NCBI GenBank assembly: GCA_026129405.1
Contig: JAHCID010000005.1
Coordinates: 270,412-334,411 of the forward strand
Length of the DNA stretch: 64,000 nt
From: a bacterium
Lineage (GTDB): Bacteria > Desulfobacterota > Binatia > DP-6
Direction: 5' to 3'
The notes beneath the pieces are model-generated. The model had not been told where the DNA came from and ran no database searches. It saw only the letters and a list, made by a program, of their open reading frames with translations. Made by a program: the position numbers and the translations under genes. This document shows positions 38,178-46,725 of the stretch, one piece after another (position 1 is the stretch's first letter; each line of letters starts with the position of its first letter).

Positions 38178-39659
38178 ATGCCGGACGACCACGAGCAGAT
38201 CGTGGTCAGGCGGCGGAAGCTGGACGCGCTCCGCGCGCGCGGCATCACCCCGTATCCGAACGGGTTCCGCCCTGACCATACCGCCGCCGAGGTGCATGCG
38301 CGCTTCGGCGGGCTCGACGACGCCGGTCTGGCCGCGGCGCTCGACGTCGCCGTGGGTGGACGCGTGCTCGCGGTGCGCGACTTCGGCAAGGCCGGCTTCC
38401 TGCGCCTCCAGGACCGCGGCGACGTGATCCAGGTGCACGCGCGTCGCGACCGCCTCTCCGAGGACGACTTCGCGCACTACCGGCAGGTCGACGTCGGTGA
38501 CCTGGTCGGGGTCACGGGGCGTCCCTTCCGCACGCGGACGGGCGAGCTGACGCTGGAAGCGCACGCCCTCGTCCATCTCGTCAAGTCGCTCCAGCCGCTG
38601 CCGGAGAAGTGGCACGGCCTCCAGGACGTCGAGGCGCGCTACCGCCAGCGCTACGTCGACCTCATCGTCAACCCCGAGGCACGCCGCATCTTCGTGCAGC
38701 GGGCGGCGATCCAGCGCTACGTGCGCGAGTTCCTCGTCGGGCGCGGCTTTCTCGAGGTCGAGACGCCGATGATGCAGCCGATCGCCGGCGGCGCGGCGGC
38801 ACGCCCGTTCGTCACGCACCACAACGCGCTCGACATCGACCTCTATCTTCGCATCGCCCCCGAGCTCTATCTGAAGCGGCTCGTGGTCGGCGGCTTCGAT
38901 CGGGTCTTCGAGATGGGCCGCGTGTTCCGCAACGAGGGCCTCTCCACGCGGCACAACCCGGAGTTCAGCCTGCTCGAGTTCTATCAGGCGTACGCCACCT
39001 ACGAGGACCTCATGGACCTCACCGAGGAGCTGTTGGTCGGGTGCGCCCGGGCCGTGACCGGCGGGCTCCAGGTGACGTGGGGCGAGATGGCGATCGATCT
39101 CACGCCGCCCTGGCCGCGGCGGTCGATGGCGGAGCTGGTCGGGGAGCGGGCGGGCATCCCGGCCGAGCGCCTCCTCGACGCGGACGTGGTGCGGGACCTC
39201 GCGCAGCGCACCGGCGGCATCGAGCGCGCGAGCATGACGCCCGGCGAGCTGCTCGGCCTCTGCTTCGAGCGTCTCGTCGAGCCGCACCTGATCCAGCCGA
39301 CGTTCGTCACGCAGTTTCCGGTCGAGCTCTCGCCGCTCGCGCGGCGCAACGACGCCGACCCGCGCGTCGTCGACCGCTTCGAGCTGTTCGTCGGGCAAAA
39401 GGAGCTGGCGAACGCCTTCTCCGAGCTGAACGATCCCGACGACCAGCGGGCGCGCTTCGAGGGGCAGCTCCAGGCGCGCGCGGCGGGCGACGAAGAGGCG
39501 CACGCGATGGACGACGACTACGTCCGCGCCCTCGAGTACGGCATGCCGCCGACGGCCGGTGAGGGCATCGGCATCGACCGCCTCGTCATGTTGCTCACCG
39601 GCGCGACGAGCATTCGCGAGGTCATCCTCTTTCCGCAGCTGCGGCCGGAGCGCGCGTGA
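38178..39659 (+). CDS. lysS: Lysyl-tRNA synthetase, class II
   Basis: 493 aa. Charges tRNA-Lys. N-terminal OB-fold anticodon domain (about 55-150; GRVLAVRDFGKAGFLRLQDRGDVIQV). The catalytic core has motif 1 (FLEVETPMMQPIAGGAAARPF), motif 2 (FEMGRVFRNEGLSTRHNPEFSLLEFYQAY) and motif 3 (GEGIGIDRLVMLLTG). Length is typical. It begins the long outer-membrane operon and its stop overlaps the LolC/E-type gene (GTGA); a lysS-lolC-lolD order is common in deltaproteobacteria. Confidence 0.97.
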   Translation: MPDDHEQIVVRRRKLDALRARGITPYPNGFRPDHTAAEVHARFGGLDDAGLAAALDVAVGGRVLAVRDFGKAGFLRLQDRGDVIQVHARRDRLSEDDFAHYRQVDVGDLVGVTGRPFRTRTGELTLEAHALVHLVKSLQPLPEKWHGLQDVEARYRQRYVDLIVNPEARRIFVQRAAIQRYVREFLVGRGFLEVETPMMQPIAGGAAARPFVTHHNALDIDLYLRIAPELYLKRLVVGGFDRVFEMGRVFRNEGLSTRHNPEFSLLEFYQAYATYEDLMDLTEELLVGCARAVTGGLQVTWGEMAIDLTPPWPRRSMAELVGERAGIPAERLLDADVVRDLAQRTGGIERASMTPGELLGLCFERLVEPHLIQPTFVTQFPVELSPLARRNDADPRVVDRFELFVGQKELANAFSELNDPDDQRARFEGQLQARAAGDEEAHAMDDDYVRALEYGMPPTAGEGIGIDRLVMLLTGATSIREVILFPQLRPERA

Positions 39660-40921
39660 GCTGGGAGCTGATGGTCGGCGTCCGCTACCTGCGCTCGCGG
39701 CGGCGCGGGGGCCTGCTGTCGCTGATCTCGGCGCTGTCGCTCGCCGGCGTGACGATCGGGGTCGCCACGCTGCTGATCGTCCTCGCGGTGATGACCGGCC
39801 TCGAGGTCGAGCTGCGCAAGAAGATCCTCGGCTTCAACCCGCACGTCACCGTGCAGAGCTATGCCGGGCCGGTGGAGCAGTGGCAGGACGCGCTCGCCAA
39901 GGTGCGGGCGGTGCCCGACGTCATGGCGGCGGCGCCGGTGGTCTACGGCCAGGCGATGGTCGGGATCGGCCGCACGGTGTCCGGCGTGGTCGTTCGCGGC
40001 ATCGATCCGAGCTCGGTGGGCGGCGTGATCGAGCTTGAGAATCATCTCGCGCGCGGCAGCATGGAAGGCCTGAAGACGCCCCACCGCATCCCGCGCGAGG
40101 AGTCGGAGGGCGGCGGGTTCGTCGAGCTGCCCGGCCTGCTGGTCGGGCAGGAGCTGGCGCGCCAGCTCGGCGTCGGCCCGGGCGACGTCGTCAACGTGAT
40201 CTCGCCCCTGGCGACGCCGACGCCCGCCGGCATGGTGCCGCGCCTGAAGCGCTTCGTCGTCGGCGGCGTGTTCGACTCCGGCATGTTCGATTACGACGCC
40301 ACCCTCGTCTACATGAACCTCGCGGACGCGCAGCGCTTCTTCGATCTCGGCGAGGGCATCGGCGGCATCGAGGTGCGGGTGAAGGACGTCTACGACGCGC
40401 GCACCGCGGCGCGCGCCGTCGAGGACGCGCTGGGCGGCTTCCCGTACCGGGCGCGCGACTGGATGGAGCAGAACCGCAACCTCTTCTCCGCGCTGCGGCT
40501 GGAGAAGGTGGTCTACGCGATCGTGCTCTGTCTCATCGTCGTGGTGGCGGCGTTCAACATCCTCGCCTCGCTGACGATGCTCGTGAAGGAGAAGCGCCGC
40601 GACATCGCGGTCCTCAAGTCGATGGGGGCGTCCGGCGCGGCGATCGGGCGCGTCTTCATCCTGAACGGCGCCGTGATCGGCGTCGCGGGCACCGTGCTCG
40701 GCAACCTCCTCGGCCTCGCCGGCTGCTGGCTCCTCGCGCGCTATCAGTTCGTCGAGCTGCCGAAGGACGTCTTCCTCGTCACCACGCTCCCGGTGCGCAT
40801 GGAGCCGGCGAACTTCCTCGTCGTGGCGCTGGTGGCGGTGGGCATCTGTCTCGTGGCGGCGCTCTCCCCCGCCCGACGGGCGGCGAATCTGGTCCCCGTC
40901 GAGGTGATCCGATATGAGTAG
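39656..40921 (+). CDS. lolC: LolC/LolE-type lipoprotein-releasing ABC permease
   Basis: 421 aa from GTG 39656. Inner-membrane subunit that extracts mature lipoproteins for transfer to LolA. Four membrane segments: one near the N-terminus (SLAGVTIGVATLLIVLAVMTG), then a large periplasmic domain (about 50-270), then three at the C-terminus (IVLCLIVVVAAFNILASLTML, FILNGAVIGVAGTVLGNLLGLAG, FLVVALVAVGICLVAALSPARRAANL). SLAGVTIGVATLLIVLAVMTG and the FSALRLEK..NILASLTMLVKEKRRDIAVLKSMGAS region are family signatures. A single LolC/E-type gene suggests a homodimer as in lineages with LolF. Confidence 0.92.
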   Translation: MSWELMVGVRYLRSRRRGGLLSLISALSLAGVTIGVATLLIVLAVMTGLEVELRKKILGFNPHVTVQSYAGPVEQWQDALAKVRAVPDVMAAAPVVYGQAMVGIGRTVSGVVVRGIDPSSVGGVIELENHLARGSMEGLKTPHRIPREESEGGGFVELPGLLVGQELARQLGVGPGDVVNVISPLATPTPAGMVPRLKRFVVGGVFDSGMFDYDATLVYMNLADAQRFFDLGEGIGGIEVRVKDVYDARTAARAVEDALGGFPYRARDWMEQNRNLFSALRLEKVVYAIVLCLIVVVAAFNILASLTMLVKEKRRDIAVLKSMGASGAAIGRVFILNGAVIGVAGTVLGNLLGLAGCWLLARYQFVELPKDVFLVTTLPVRMEPANFLVVALVAVGICLVAALSPARRAANLVPVEVIRYE

Positions 40922-40927
40922 CGCCGC

Positions 40928-41659
40928 ATGTCGGGCCGCATGACCCCGCTCGTGCAGGCGGAGGGCCTGGGGAAGACCTATGTCGACGGTCCGACCGAGG
41001 TGCAGGTGCTGCGGGGGCTCGACCTCCTCGTCGCACCCGGCGAGTCCGTGGCGATCATGGGCGAGTCGGGCGTCGGCAAGAGCACGCTGCTCCACATCCT
41101 CGGGCTGCTCGACGCGCCGAACGGCGGCCGGCTCCTGTTCGACGGCACCGACGTGCTCCGGCTCTCCGAGTCCGAGCAGGCGGCGCTGCGCAATCGGGCG
41201 GTGGGCTTCGTCTTCCAGTTCCATCATCTGCTCCCCGACTTCACGGCCCTCGAGAACGTGATGCTGCCCGCGCTGATCGGCCGCGAGCCGCTGCGCGGCG
41301 CACGGGAGCGCGCCGAGGCGCTGCTCGCGCGCGTCGGCCTCGGCGATCGCCGCGAGCACCGTCCGGGCGAGATGTCCGGCGGCGAGCAGCAGCGCGTCGC
41401 CGTGGCGCGCGCGATGATGCGGCGGCCGCGTCTCCTCCTCGCCGACGAGCCGACGGGCAGCCTCGACCCTGCGACGGGCGAGCGGGTCCAGGCCCTCATG
41501 ATGGAGCTGAACGCCGCGGCCGGATCGGCGCTGGTCGTCGCCACGCACAACGCCCGGCTCGCGGCGACGATGGGACGCACGCTGCGTCTCGTCGACGGGC
41601 GGCTCGAGGAGAGCACGGCGCAGGTCGAGGGGCTGCGGGGGACGGCGGGCGGCGTGTGA
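40928..41659 (+). CDS. lolD: Lipoprotein-releasing ABC transporter ATP-binding protein
   Basis: 243 aa. ATPase partner of the preceding permease (6-nt gap). Walker A MGESGVGKSTLL, Q-loop FVFQFHHLLPDF (the FHHLLPDFTALENVMLP stretch is diagnostic of LolD), signature MSGGEQQRVAVARAM, Walker B LLLADEPTGSLD and H-loop VVATHNA. The C-terminus runs about ten residues beyond the E. coli protein. Confidence 0.95.
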   Translation: MSGRMTPLVQAEGLGKTYVDGPTEVQVLRGLDLLVAPGESVAIMGESGVGKSTLLHILGLLDAPNGGRLLFDGTDVLRLSESEQAALRNRAVGFVFQFHHLLPDFTALENVMLPALIGREPLRGARERAEALLARVGLGDRREHRPGEMSGGEQQRVAVARAMMRRPRLLLADEPTGSLDPATGERVQALMMELNAAAGSALVVATHNARLAATMGRTLRLVDGRLEESTAQVEGLRGTAGGV

Positions 41660-41694
41660 TGGGCGGGTTCGGTGCAGAGACACGAGGGAGCGGT

Positions 41695-44118
41695 ATGGGG
41701 CGGAACGTCTCGGGGGTGATCGGGCTCGCGATGGCGCTCGGGCTGGCGCTGGCGCCGGGCGTCTGGGCCCAGGGCACGGCGCCGGCGCGGCGTGCGCCGG
41801 GCGCGCCGAAGCCCGCGCAGCCGGAGCCGGCCGCCCAGGCGACGGGGCAGCCCGTCGTCCGTATCGTCGTCGACGGCAACGTCCGCGTCGAGGAGGACGC
41901 GATCCGCGTCCACATGAAGACGCGCGACGGGCAGCCCTTCTCGCAAGAGGCGCTCGACGAGGACATCAAGGCCGTCTACCGGATGGGCTTCTTCGATCAG
42001 GTGACGGCCGAGGTGACGCCCGATCCCGGCGGCAAGGGCGTCGACGTGGTCTTCACGGTGAAGGAGCGGCCGCTCGTCCGCGCCGTCACGCTCGAAGGCA
42101 ACGACAAGCTCACCAAGGAGGAGCTCGACGGCGCCCTGCGCGTGCGCCCGCACACCATCCTCGACGCCGAGAAGGCGCGCCAGGGCATCGAGGCGGCGAA
42201 GAAGCTCTACGCCGAGAAGGGCTATCTCGACGCGCGCATCACCTACACGACGACGCCCGTGGGCGAGAACGAGGTCGACGTCGTCTACACGATCGAGGAG
42301 CAGGAGCCGGTTCGCGTCCAGGAGATCGAGTTCGAGGGCAACGAGGCGTTCTCGGACCGCCAGCTGAGCCGCCTGCTCCAGACCCAGGAGGAGTGGATCC
42401 TCACGCCCTTCACCGGCGCCGGCAACCTCAACAAGGACGTCCTGCGCACCGACGTCGAGCGCCTCACCGCGTTCTACTACGACAACGGCTACGTCACCGT
42501 GCGCATCGACGAGCCGCAGATCGAGCGCAGCGACGCGGGCCTCAAGATCACCATCAAGATCGACGAGGGCGACCAGTTCAACGTCGGCAGGGTCGGCATC
42601 GAGGGCAGGGATCTGCCGCCCGACGTCGACGCCATGGCCGGCAGCCTCACCACCAAGTCGGGCGAGACGTTCAGCGCCAGCACCCTGCGCCAGGACGTCC
42701 AGACGCTCACCGAGCGGCTCTCCGAAGACGGCTTCGCGTTCGCGAGCATCGAGCCGGCCACGACGATCGAGCCGGAGGCGAAGACCGTCGACGTGATCTT
42801 CGAGGTCGAGCGCGGCAAGCCCGTCGTCGTCGACAAGATCGAGGTCACCGGCAACACCAAGACGCGCGACTACGTCGTGCGGCGCGAGATGCGGCTCCAG
42901 GAGCAGGAGCTGTTCTCCGGCACCCGGCTGCGCAAGAGCCGCGAGGCGCTCCAGCGCCTCGGCTTCTTCAACGAGGTCAACGTCACGACGCGCAAGGCGC
43001 CGGCGTCGGAAGACCGCATGGACGTCGTCGTGGACGTGAAGGAGGCGCAGACCGGCGCCTTCAGCGCCGGCGCCGGCTTCAGCTCGGCGGACTCGCTGCT
43101 CTTCAACGTCCGCATCCAGGAGAACAATCTCTTCGGCCGCGGCCAGCGCCTGGTCCTCAACGCCGACGTCGGCTCCATCCGTCGCAACATCATCCTGTCC
43201 TTCACCGAGCCGTACTTCATGGGCACCCCGCTCACGGCGGGCTTCGATGTGTTCAGCTGGCGGCTGCGGTTCGAGGACTTCGCCCGCGACGGTACGGGCG
43301 GCGGCGTGCAGTTCACGTATCCCGTCACCGCCTTCGGATGGGACTCGCTCTGGGGCTTCCCGCTCGACGAGGTGCGTATCGGCGCCGACTATCGGCTCGA
43401 GCGCGCGGCGATCGAGGACATCGACTTCGACGCCACCGCCTCGATCCGCGCGGAAGAGGGCAGCAGCCTGATCAGCAGCATCACGCCGCGCATCTCGCGC
43501 AACACCCTGAACCACTTCTTCGACCCGACGTCCGGCTCGGTGCAGGACCTCTCGATCGAGATCGCGGGGCTCGGCGGCGAGCAGTTCTACAAGGCCGAAG
43601 CGCGCTCGCGCTGGTACTGGACGTTCCTCAAGACGAAGACCTTCGGCGACTTCACCTACTCGCTGGGCGCGACGGCGGGCTACGGCGTCGGCAACGCGGG
43701 TGCGGACGGCGACGAGCTGCCGCTGTTCGAGCGCTACTTCCCCGGAGGCATCAACTCCATCCGCGGCTTCGAGACCCGCACCCTGGGTCCGCGCGAGCTG
43801 CGCAAGAACCGCTACGGCACCGTAATCTCGTCGTCGCCCATCGGCGGCAGCTCGCAGTTCATCCTGAACAACGAGGTCATCTTTCCGCTGGTGCCCAGCA
43901 TCGGCCTGAAGGGCGTCGTCTTCGTCGATGCCGGCAACGCCTACGGCGGCGACCAGGACATCTCGCTCGACAACACGCGGGCCGCGGCGGGCGGCGGCGT
44001 CCGCTGGCTCTCGCCGCTCGGCCCCCTGCGGGTCGAGCTCGGCGTGCCGATCAAGGACAAGAAGCGGGATCAGACCAGCCTGCTCCTCTTCTCGTTCGGC
44101 GGCCCGTTCCAGTTCTGA
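41695..44118 (+). CDS. bamA: Outer-membrane protein assembly factor BamA
   Basis: 807 aa from ATG 41695, chosen for GAGGGAG four nt upstream and the signal peptide GVIGLAMALGLALAPGVWAQ. A GTG at 41656 overlapping the lolD stop would add 13 residues. Five POTRA domains (about 45-400) start with VVRIVVDGNVRVEEDAIRVHM and include VRAVTLEGNDKLTKEEL and VDKIEVTGNTKTRDYVVRREM. The C-terminal 16-strand barrel has the loop-6 motif FPGGINSIRGFETRTLGP and ends in Phe (GGPFQF). A Pro/Ala-rich linker precedes POTRA1. It folds barrel proteins such as the cytochrome-barrel at 1.9 kb. Confidence 0.96.
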   Translation: MGRNVSGVIGLAMALGLALAPGVWAQGTAPARRAPGAPKPAQPEPAAQATGQPVVRIVVDGNVRVEEDAIRVHMKTRDGQPFSQEALDEDIKAVYRMGFFDQVTAEVTPDPGGKGVDVVFTVKERPLVRAVTLEGNDKLTKEELDGALRVRPHTILDAEKARQGIEAAKKLYAEKGYLDARITYTTTPVGENEVDVVYTIEEQEPVRVQEIEFEGNEAFSDRQLSRLLQTQEEWILTPFTGAGNLNKDVLRTDVERLTAFYYDNGYVTVRIDEPQIERSDAGLKITIKIDEGDQFNVGRVGIEGRDLPPDVDAMAGSLTTKSGETFSASTLRQDVQTLTERLSEDGFAFASIEPATTIEPEAKTVDVIFEVERGKPVVVDKIEVTGNTKTRDYVVRREMRLQEQELFSGTRLRKSREALQRLGFFNEVNVTTRKAPASEDRMDVVVDVKEAQTGAFSAGAGFSSADSLLFNVRIQENNLFGRGQRLVLNADVGSIRRNIILSFTEPYFMGTPLTAGFDVFSWRLRFEDFARDGTGGGVQFTYPVTAFGWDSLWGFPLDEVRIGADYRLERAAIEDIDFDATASIRAEEGSSLISSITPRISRNTLNHFFDPTSGSVQDLSIEIAGLGGEQFYKAEARSRWYWTFLKTKTFGDFTYSLGATAGYGVGNAGADGDELPLFERYFPGGINSIRGFETRTLGPRELRKNRYGTVISSSPIGGSSQFILNNEVIFPLVPSIGLKGVVFVDAGNAYGGDQDISLDNTRAAAGGGVRWLSPLGPLRVELGVPIKDKKRDQTSLLLFSFGGPFQF

Positions 44119-44143
44119 TTTTCTCGGGAGGAGAACACACAGC

Positions 44144-44731
44144 ATGCGTCGGACGGACCGGATCGGGGCCCACTGGGCCCGGGGGGCCGCGCTCGTCGTG
44201 GCCGGCGTGCTCGCGTGTGCCGGCGTGGCACGCGCGGACAGCAAGGTGGGCATCGTCGACATGCAGCGCGCGCTCAACGAGTGCGACGCCGGGCGGCGAG
44301 CCAAGGATCAGGTGAAGTCGAAGTTCGAGCGCGCGCAGAATCAGCTGAAGAACCAGCGCGAGGAGCTCGATCGGGCGCGCGAGGACTACGAGAAGCGCGC
44401 CACCGTGATGCGCGAGGAGCAGCGCCGCGACCTGGAGAAGGATCTCGAGGGGCGCACGCTCGACTTCAAGCGCAAGTATGAGGACTTCCAGCGCGACCTG
44501 AAGCGCACCGACGCGGAGCTGACGTCGGGGATCGTCGAGGAACTCTACAACATCGTCGCCGACTACGGACAGCAGCAGCAGTACACGTTCATCCTCGAAG
44601 CCTCGAGCGGGGCGCTGCTCTACGGCGAGAAGTCGCTCGACATCACCGACGAGATCATCCGCCTGCACAACGGCGGCGCCGGCCGCGGCAGCGGCGGCAA
44701 GCGCGCGCCCTCGCGCCGCGGGGACGAATAG
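44144..44731 (+). CDS. OmpH/Skp-family periplasmic chaperone
   Basis: 195 aa; GGGAGGAG precedes ATG 44144. A signal peptide (ALVVAGVLACAGVARA) is followed by the family opening KVGIVDMQRALNECDAGRRAKDQVKSKF, then a long charged coiled coil (about 55-140; ERAQNQLKNQREELDRAREDYEKRATVMREEQRRDLEKD), then a small closing region (QQQYTFILEASSGALLYGEKSLDITDEIIRLHN). It would form the trimeric tentacle that shields unfolded outer-membrane proteins en route to BamA. A Gly/Arg-rich tail is extra. Confidence 0.92.
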   Translation: MRRTDRIGAHWARGAALVVAGVLACAGVARADSKVGIVDMQRALNECDAGRRAKDQVKSKFERAQNQLKNQREELDRAREDYEKRATVMREEQRRDLEKDLEGRTLDFKRKYEDFQRDLKRTDAELTSGIVEELYNIVADYGQQQQYTFILEASSGALLYGEKSLDITDEIIRLHNGGAGRGSGGKRAPSRRGDE

Positions 44732-44737
44732 GGCTCC

Positions 44738-45904
44738 GTGCAGCACCGTGGTGCAACGCCCGCGTTCCCGTACCCGCTGCTCGACCGCGTGCTCGAGGTC
44801 GAGGCGGGGGTGCGGGGGCGCGCGGCGAAGCTCGTCTCGTCCAACGAGCCGTACTTCGTCGGACACTTCCCGGGCGTGCCGGTCATGCCCGGCGTGCTCC
44901 TGTGCGAGGCGCTCGCGCAGCTCGGCGCGGCGGTGACGGGCGAGGAGGACGCGACCCTCGCCTCGGTGGAGCGGGCCCGCTTCCGCCGGCCCGTCGTGCC
45001 GGGCGACGCCCTTCGTCTGGAGGTCGAAGCGCTCTCGGCAGGCCCCCCGGCCCGCCTGCGCGGGACGATCACCTCGGCCGACGCGGCGGTCGCGGAGGTC
45101 CTGTTCACGCTCGCGGTGCCGGAGGGGGCGCGCATCCATCCCACGGCCGTCGTCTCGCCACGCGCCGAGCTGGCCGCCGGGGTGCGCGTCGGCGCCTACG
45201 CCGTGGTCGGGCCCCACGTGGTGGTGGGGCCGGACACCCGGATCGCGCCGCACGCGGTGGTCGACGGACGCACCACCCTCGGGGCGCGCAACCGCATCTT
45301 CTCCTTCGCCAGCGTCGGCACCGTGCCCCAGGACCTCAAGTACCGCGGCGAGCCGAGCACGCTCGTGGTGGGTGACGACAACCTCGTGCGGGAGTACGTA
45401 TCGCTGAACCCCGGGACCACCGGGGGCGGCATGGAGACGCGTATCGGCAATGGCTGTCTCTTCATGGTGTCGTCGCACGTCGCGCACGACTGCCGGGTGG
45501 GAGACCACGTGATCCTCGCCAACGGGGCGGCGCTGGGCGGCCACGTCACCGTGGAGTCGTACGCGATCGTCAACGGGCTCGCCGGCGTGCATCAGTTCGT
45601 GCGGGTCGGCGAGTCGGCGTTCTGCGCGGCGGGCGCCATGGTGTCGCAGGACGTGCCGCCGTTCTGCACGGTCGCCGGCGATCGGGCGCGGCTGTACGGG
45701 CTGAACCTCCTCGGGCTGCGCCGGCGCGGCTTCGAGACCGACACGATCGTAGCGCTGAAGCGCGCCTACCGCCTGCTGTTCCTCGGCCGCAGCGCGCAGC
45801 GTGAGGCGCTCGAGCGCACCGAGGCCGAGCTCGGGCAGGTCCCGGAGGTGGCGCGGATGGTCGGCTTCGTGCGGGCTTCGGAGCGGGGGGTCTGTCGGGC
45901 GTGA
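44738..45904 (+). CDS. FabZ-LpxA fusion: hydroxyacyl-ACP dehydratase plus UDP-GlcNAc acyltransferase
   Basis: 388 aa from GTG 44738, one open frame. Residues about 10-128 are a hot-dog dehydratase with catalytic H43 and E57 (YFVGHFPGVPVMPGVLLCEALAQ), exactly 14 residues apart as in FabZ. From about 132 (IHPTAVVSPRAEL) begins the left-handed beta-helix of LpxA. It has the acceptor motif SSHVAHDC with both His, ANGAALGGHVTV, GVHQFVRVG, and the C-terminal helical part GLNLLGLRRRGFETDTIVALKRAYRLLF. It would both make acyl-ACP precursors and transfer 3-hydroxyacyl to UDP-GlcNAc. In most genomes these are adjacent separate genes. No lpxD lies between it and ompH. Confidence 0.92.
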   Translation: MQHRGATPAFPYPLLDRVLEVEAGVRGRAAKLVSSNEPYFVGHFPGVPVMPGVLLCEALAQLGAAVTGEEDATLASVERARFRRPVVPGDALRLEVEALSAGPPARLRGTITSADAAVAEVLFTLAVPEGARIHPTAVVSPRAELAAGVRVGAYAVVGPHVVVGPDTRIAPHAVVDGRTTLGARNRIFSFASVGTVPQDLKYRGEPSTLVVGDDNLVREYVSLNPGTTGGGMETRIGNGCLFMVSSHVAHDCRVGDHVILANGAALGGHVTVESYAIVNGLAGVHQFVRVGESAFCAAGAMVSQDVPPFCTVAGDRARLYGLNLLGLRRRGFETDTIVALKRAYRLLFLGRSAQREALERTEAELGQVPEVARMVGFVRASERGVCRA

Positions 45905-46725
45905 GCGAGCGCATCGGCCTCATCGCCGGCAGCGGCCGGTTCCCTGTCCTGTTCGCCGAGACGGCGCGCCGCAACGGCGTGAAGGTCGTGGCCGTGGCCC
46001 ACGGCGGCGAGACCGACGAGCGTCTCGCCGCGGTGGTCGACTCGATCACCTGGGTAGTGCCCGGCCAGCTGGAGGCGCTCATCGCGGCGTTGAAGGCGGG
46101 CGGCGTGCGACGGACCGTCATGGTCGGCGGCATCGCCAAGCCGAAGCTGTTCCGCGAGTTCCAGCCCGACGCGCGCGCGCTCGCCGCCATCATGCGCGTC
46201 GGCAAGCTGCGCGACGACCTCCTCCTGCGCGCGCTCGCGGAGGAGCTCGAGTCGGAGGGGATCGCGGTCGTCGAGTCCACGCTGTTCCTCCAGGAGATCG
46301 TGCCGCAGCCCGGCGTGCTGTCGCGGCGCGTGCCCACCGAGGAGGAGTGGCAGGACATCCGTTTCGGCTTCCGCGCCGCGAAGCTGATCGGCCAGTTCGA
46401 CATCGGCCAGAGCGTCGTCGTGCGCGGCGGCGCCGTGGTCGCCGTCGAGGGCATCGAAGGCACGGATGCGACGATCCGCCGCGCCGGCCATCTCGTGAAC
46501 GGCGACATCGTCGTGGTGAAGGCCTGCAAGCCCACCCAGGACCTGCGCTTCGATCTGCCGGCGATCGGCCCCGAGACGATCCGCACCATCGTCGAGATGC
46601 GCGGGCGCGTGCTCGCCGTCGAGGCCGGGCGGACGGTGGTGCTCGACCGCGCCGAGATGCTGGCGCTCGCCGATGCCGCCGAGCTCGCCGTCGTGGCGGT
46701 CGATCCGGCGAAGGAGGCGCCATGA
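45901..46725 (+). CDS. lpxI: UDP-2,3-diacylglucosamine pyrophosphatase LpxI
   Basis: 274 aa from GTG 45901 (GTGA overlap). It hydrolyses UDP-2,3-diacylglucosamine to lipid X, the LpxH alternative used in alpha- and deltaproteobacteria. Features: start RIGLIAGSGRFPVLFAETARRNG, MVGGIAKPKLFREFQPD, GKLRDDLLLRALAEELESEGI, QSVVVRGGAVVAVEGIEGTDATIRRAG and VVVKACKPTQDLRFDLPAIGPETI, which spans the conserved catalytic-side residues. Length is typical. Confidence 0.95.
   Translation: MSERIGLIAGSGRFPVLFAETARRNGVKVVAVAHGGETDERLAAVVDSITWVVPGQLEALIAALKAGGVRRTVMVGGIAKPKLFREFQPDARALAAIMRVGKLRDDLLLRALAEELESEGIAVVESTLFLQEIVPQPGVLSRRVPTEEEWQDIRFGFRAAKLIGQFDIGQSVVVRGGAVVAVEGIEGTDATIRRAGHLVNGDIVVVKACKPTQDLRFDLPAIGPETIRTIVEMRGRVLAVEAGRTVVLDRAEMLALADAAELAVVAVDPAKEAP

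Noticed and set aside
41224..44304. 1026-codon minus-strand frame opposite bamA
   Set aside because: Shadow of BamA; no signal or motif, while the plus strand has POTRA domains and the loop-6 motif.
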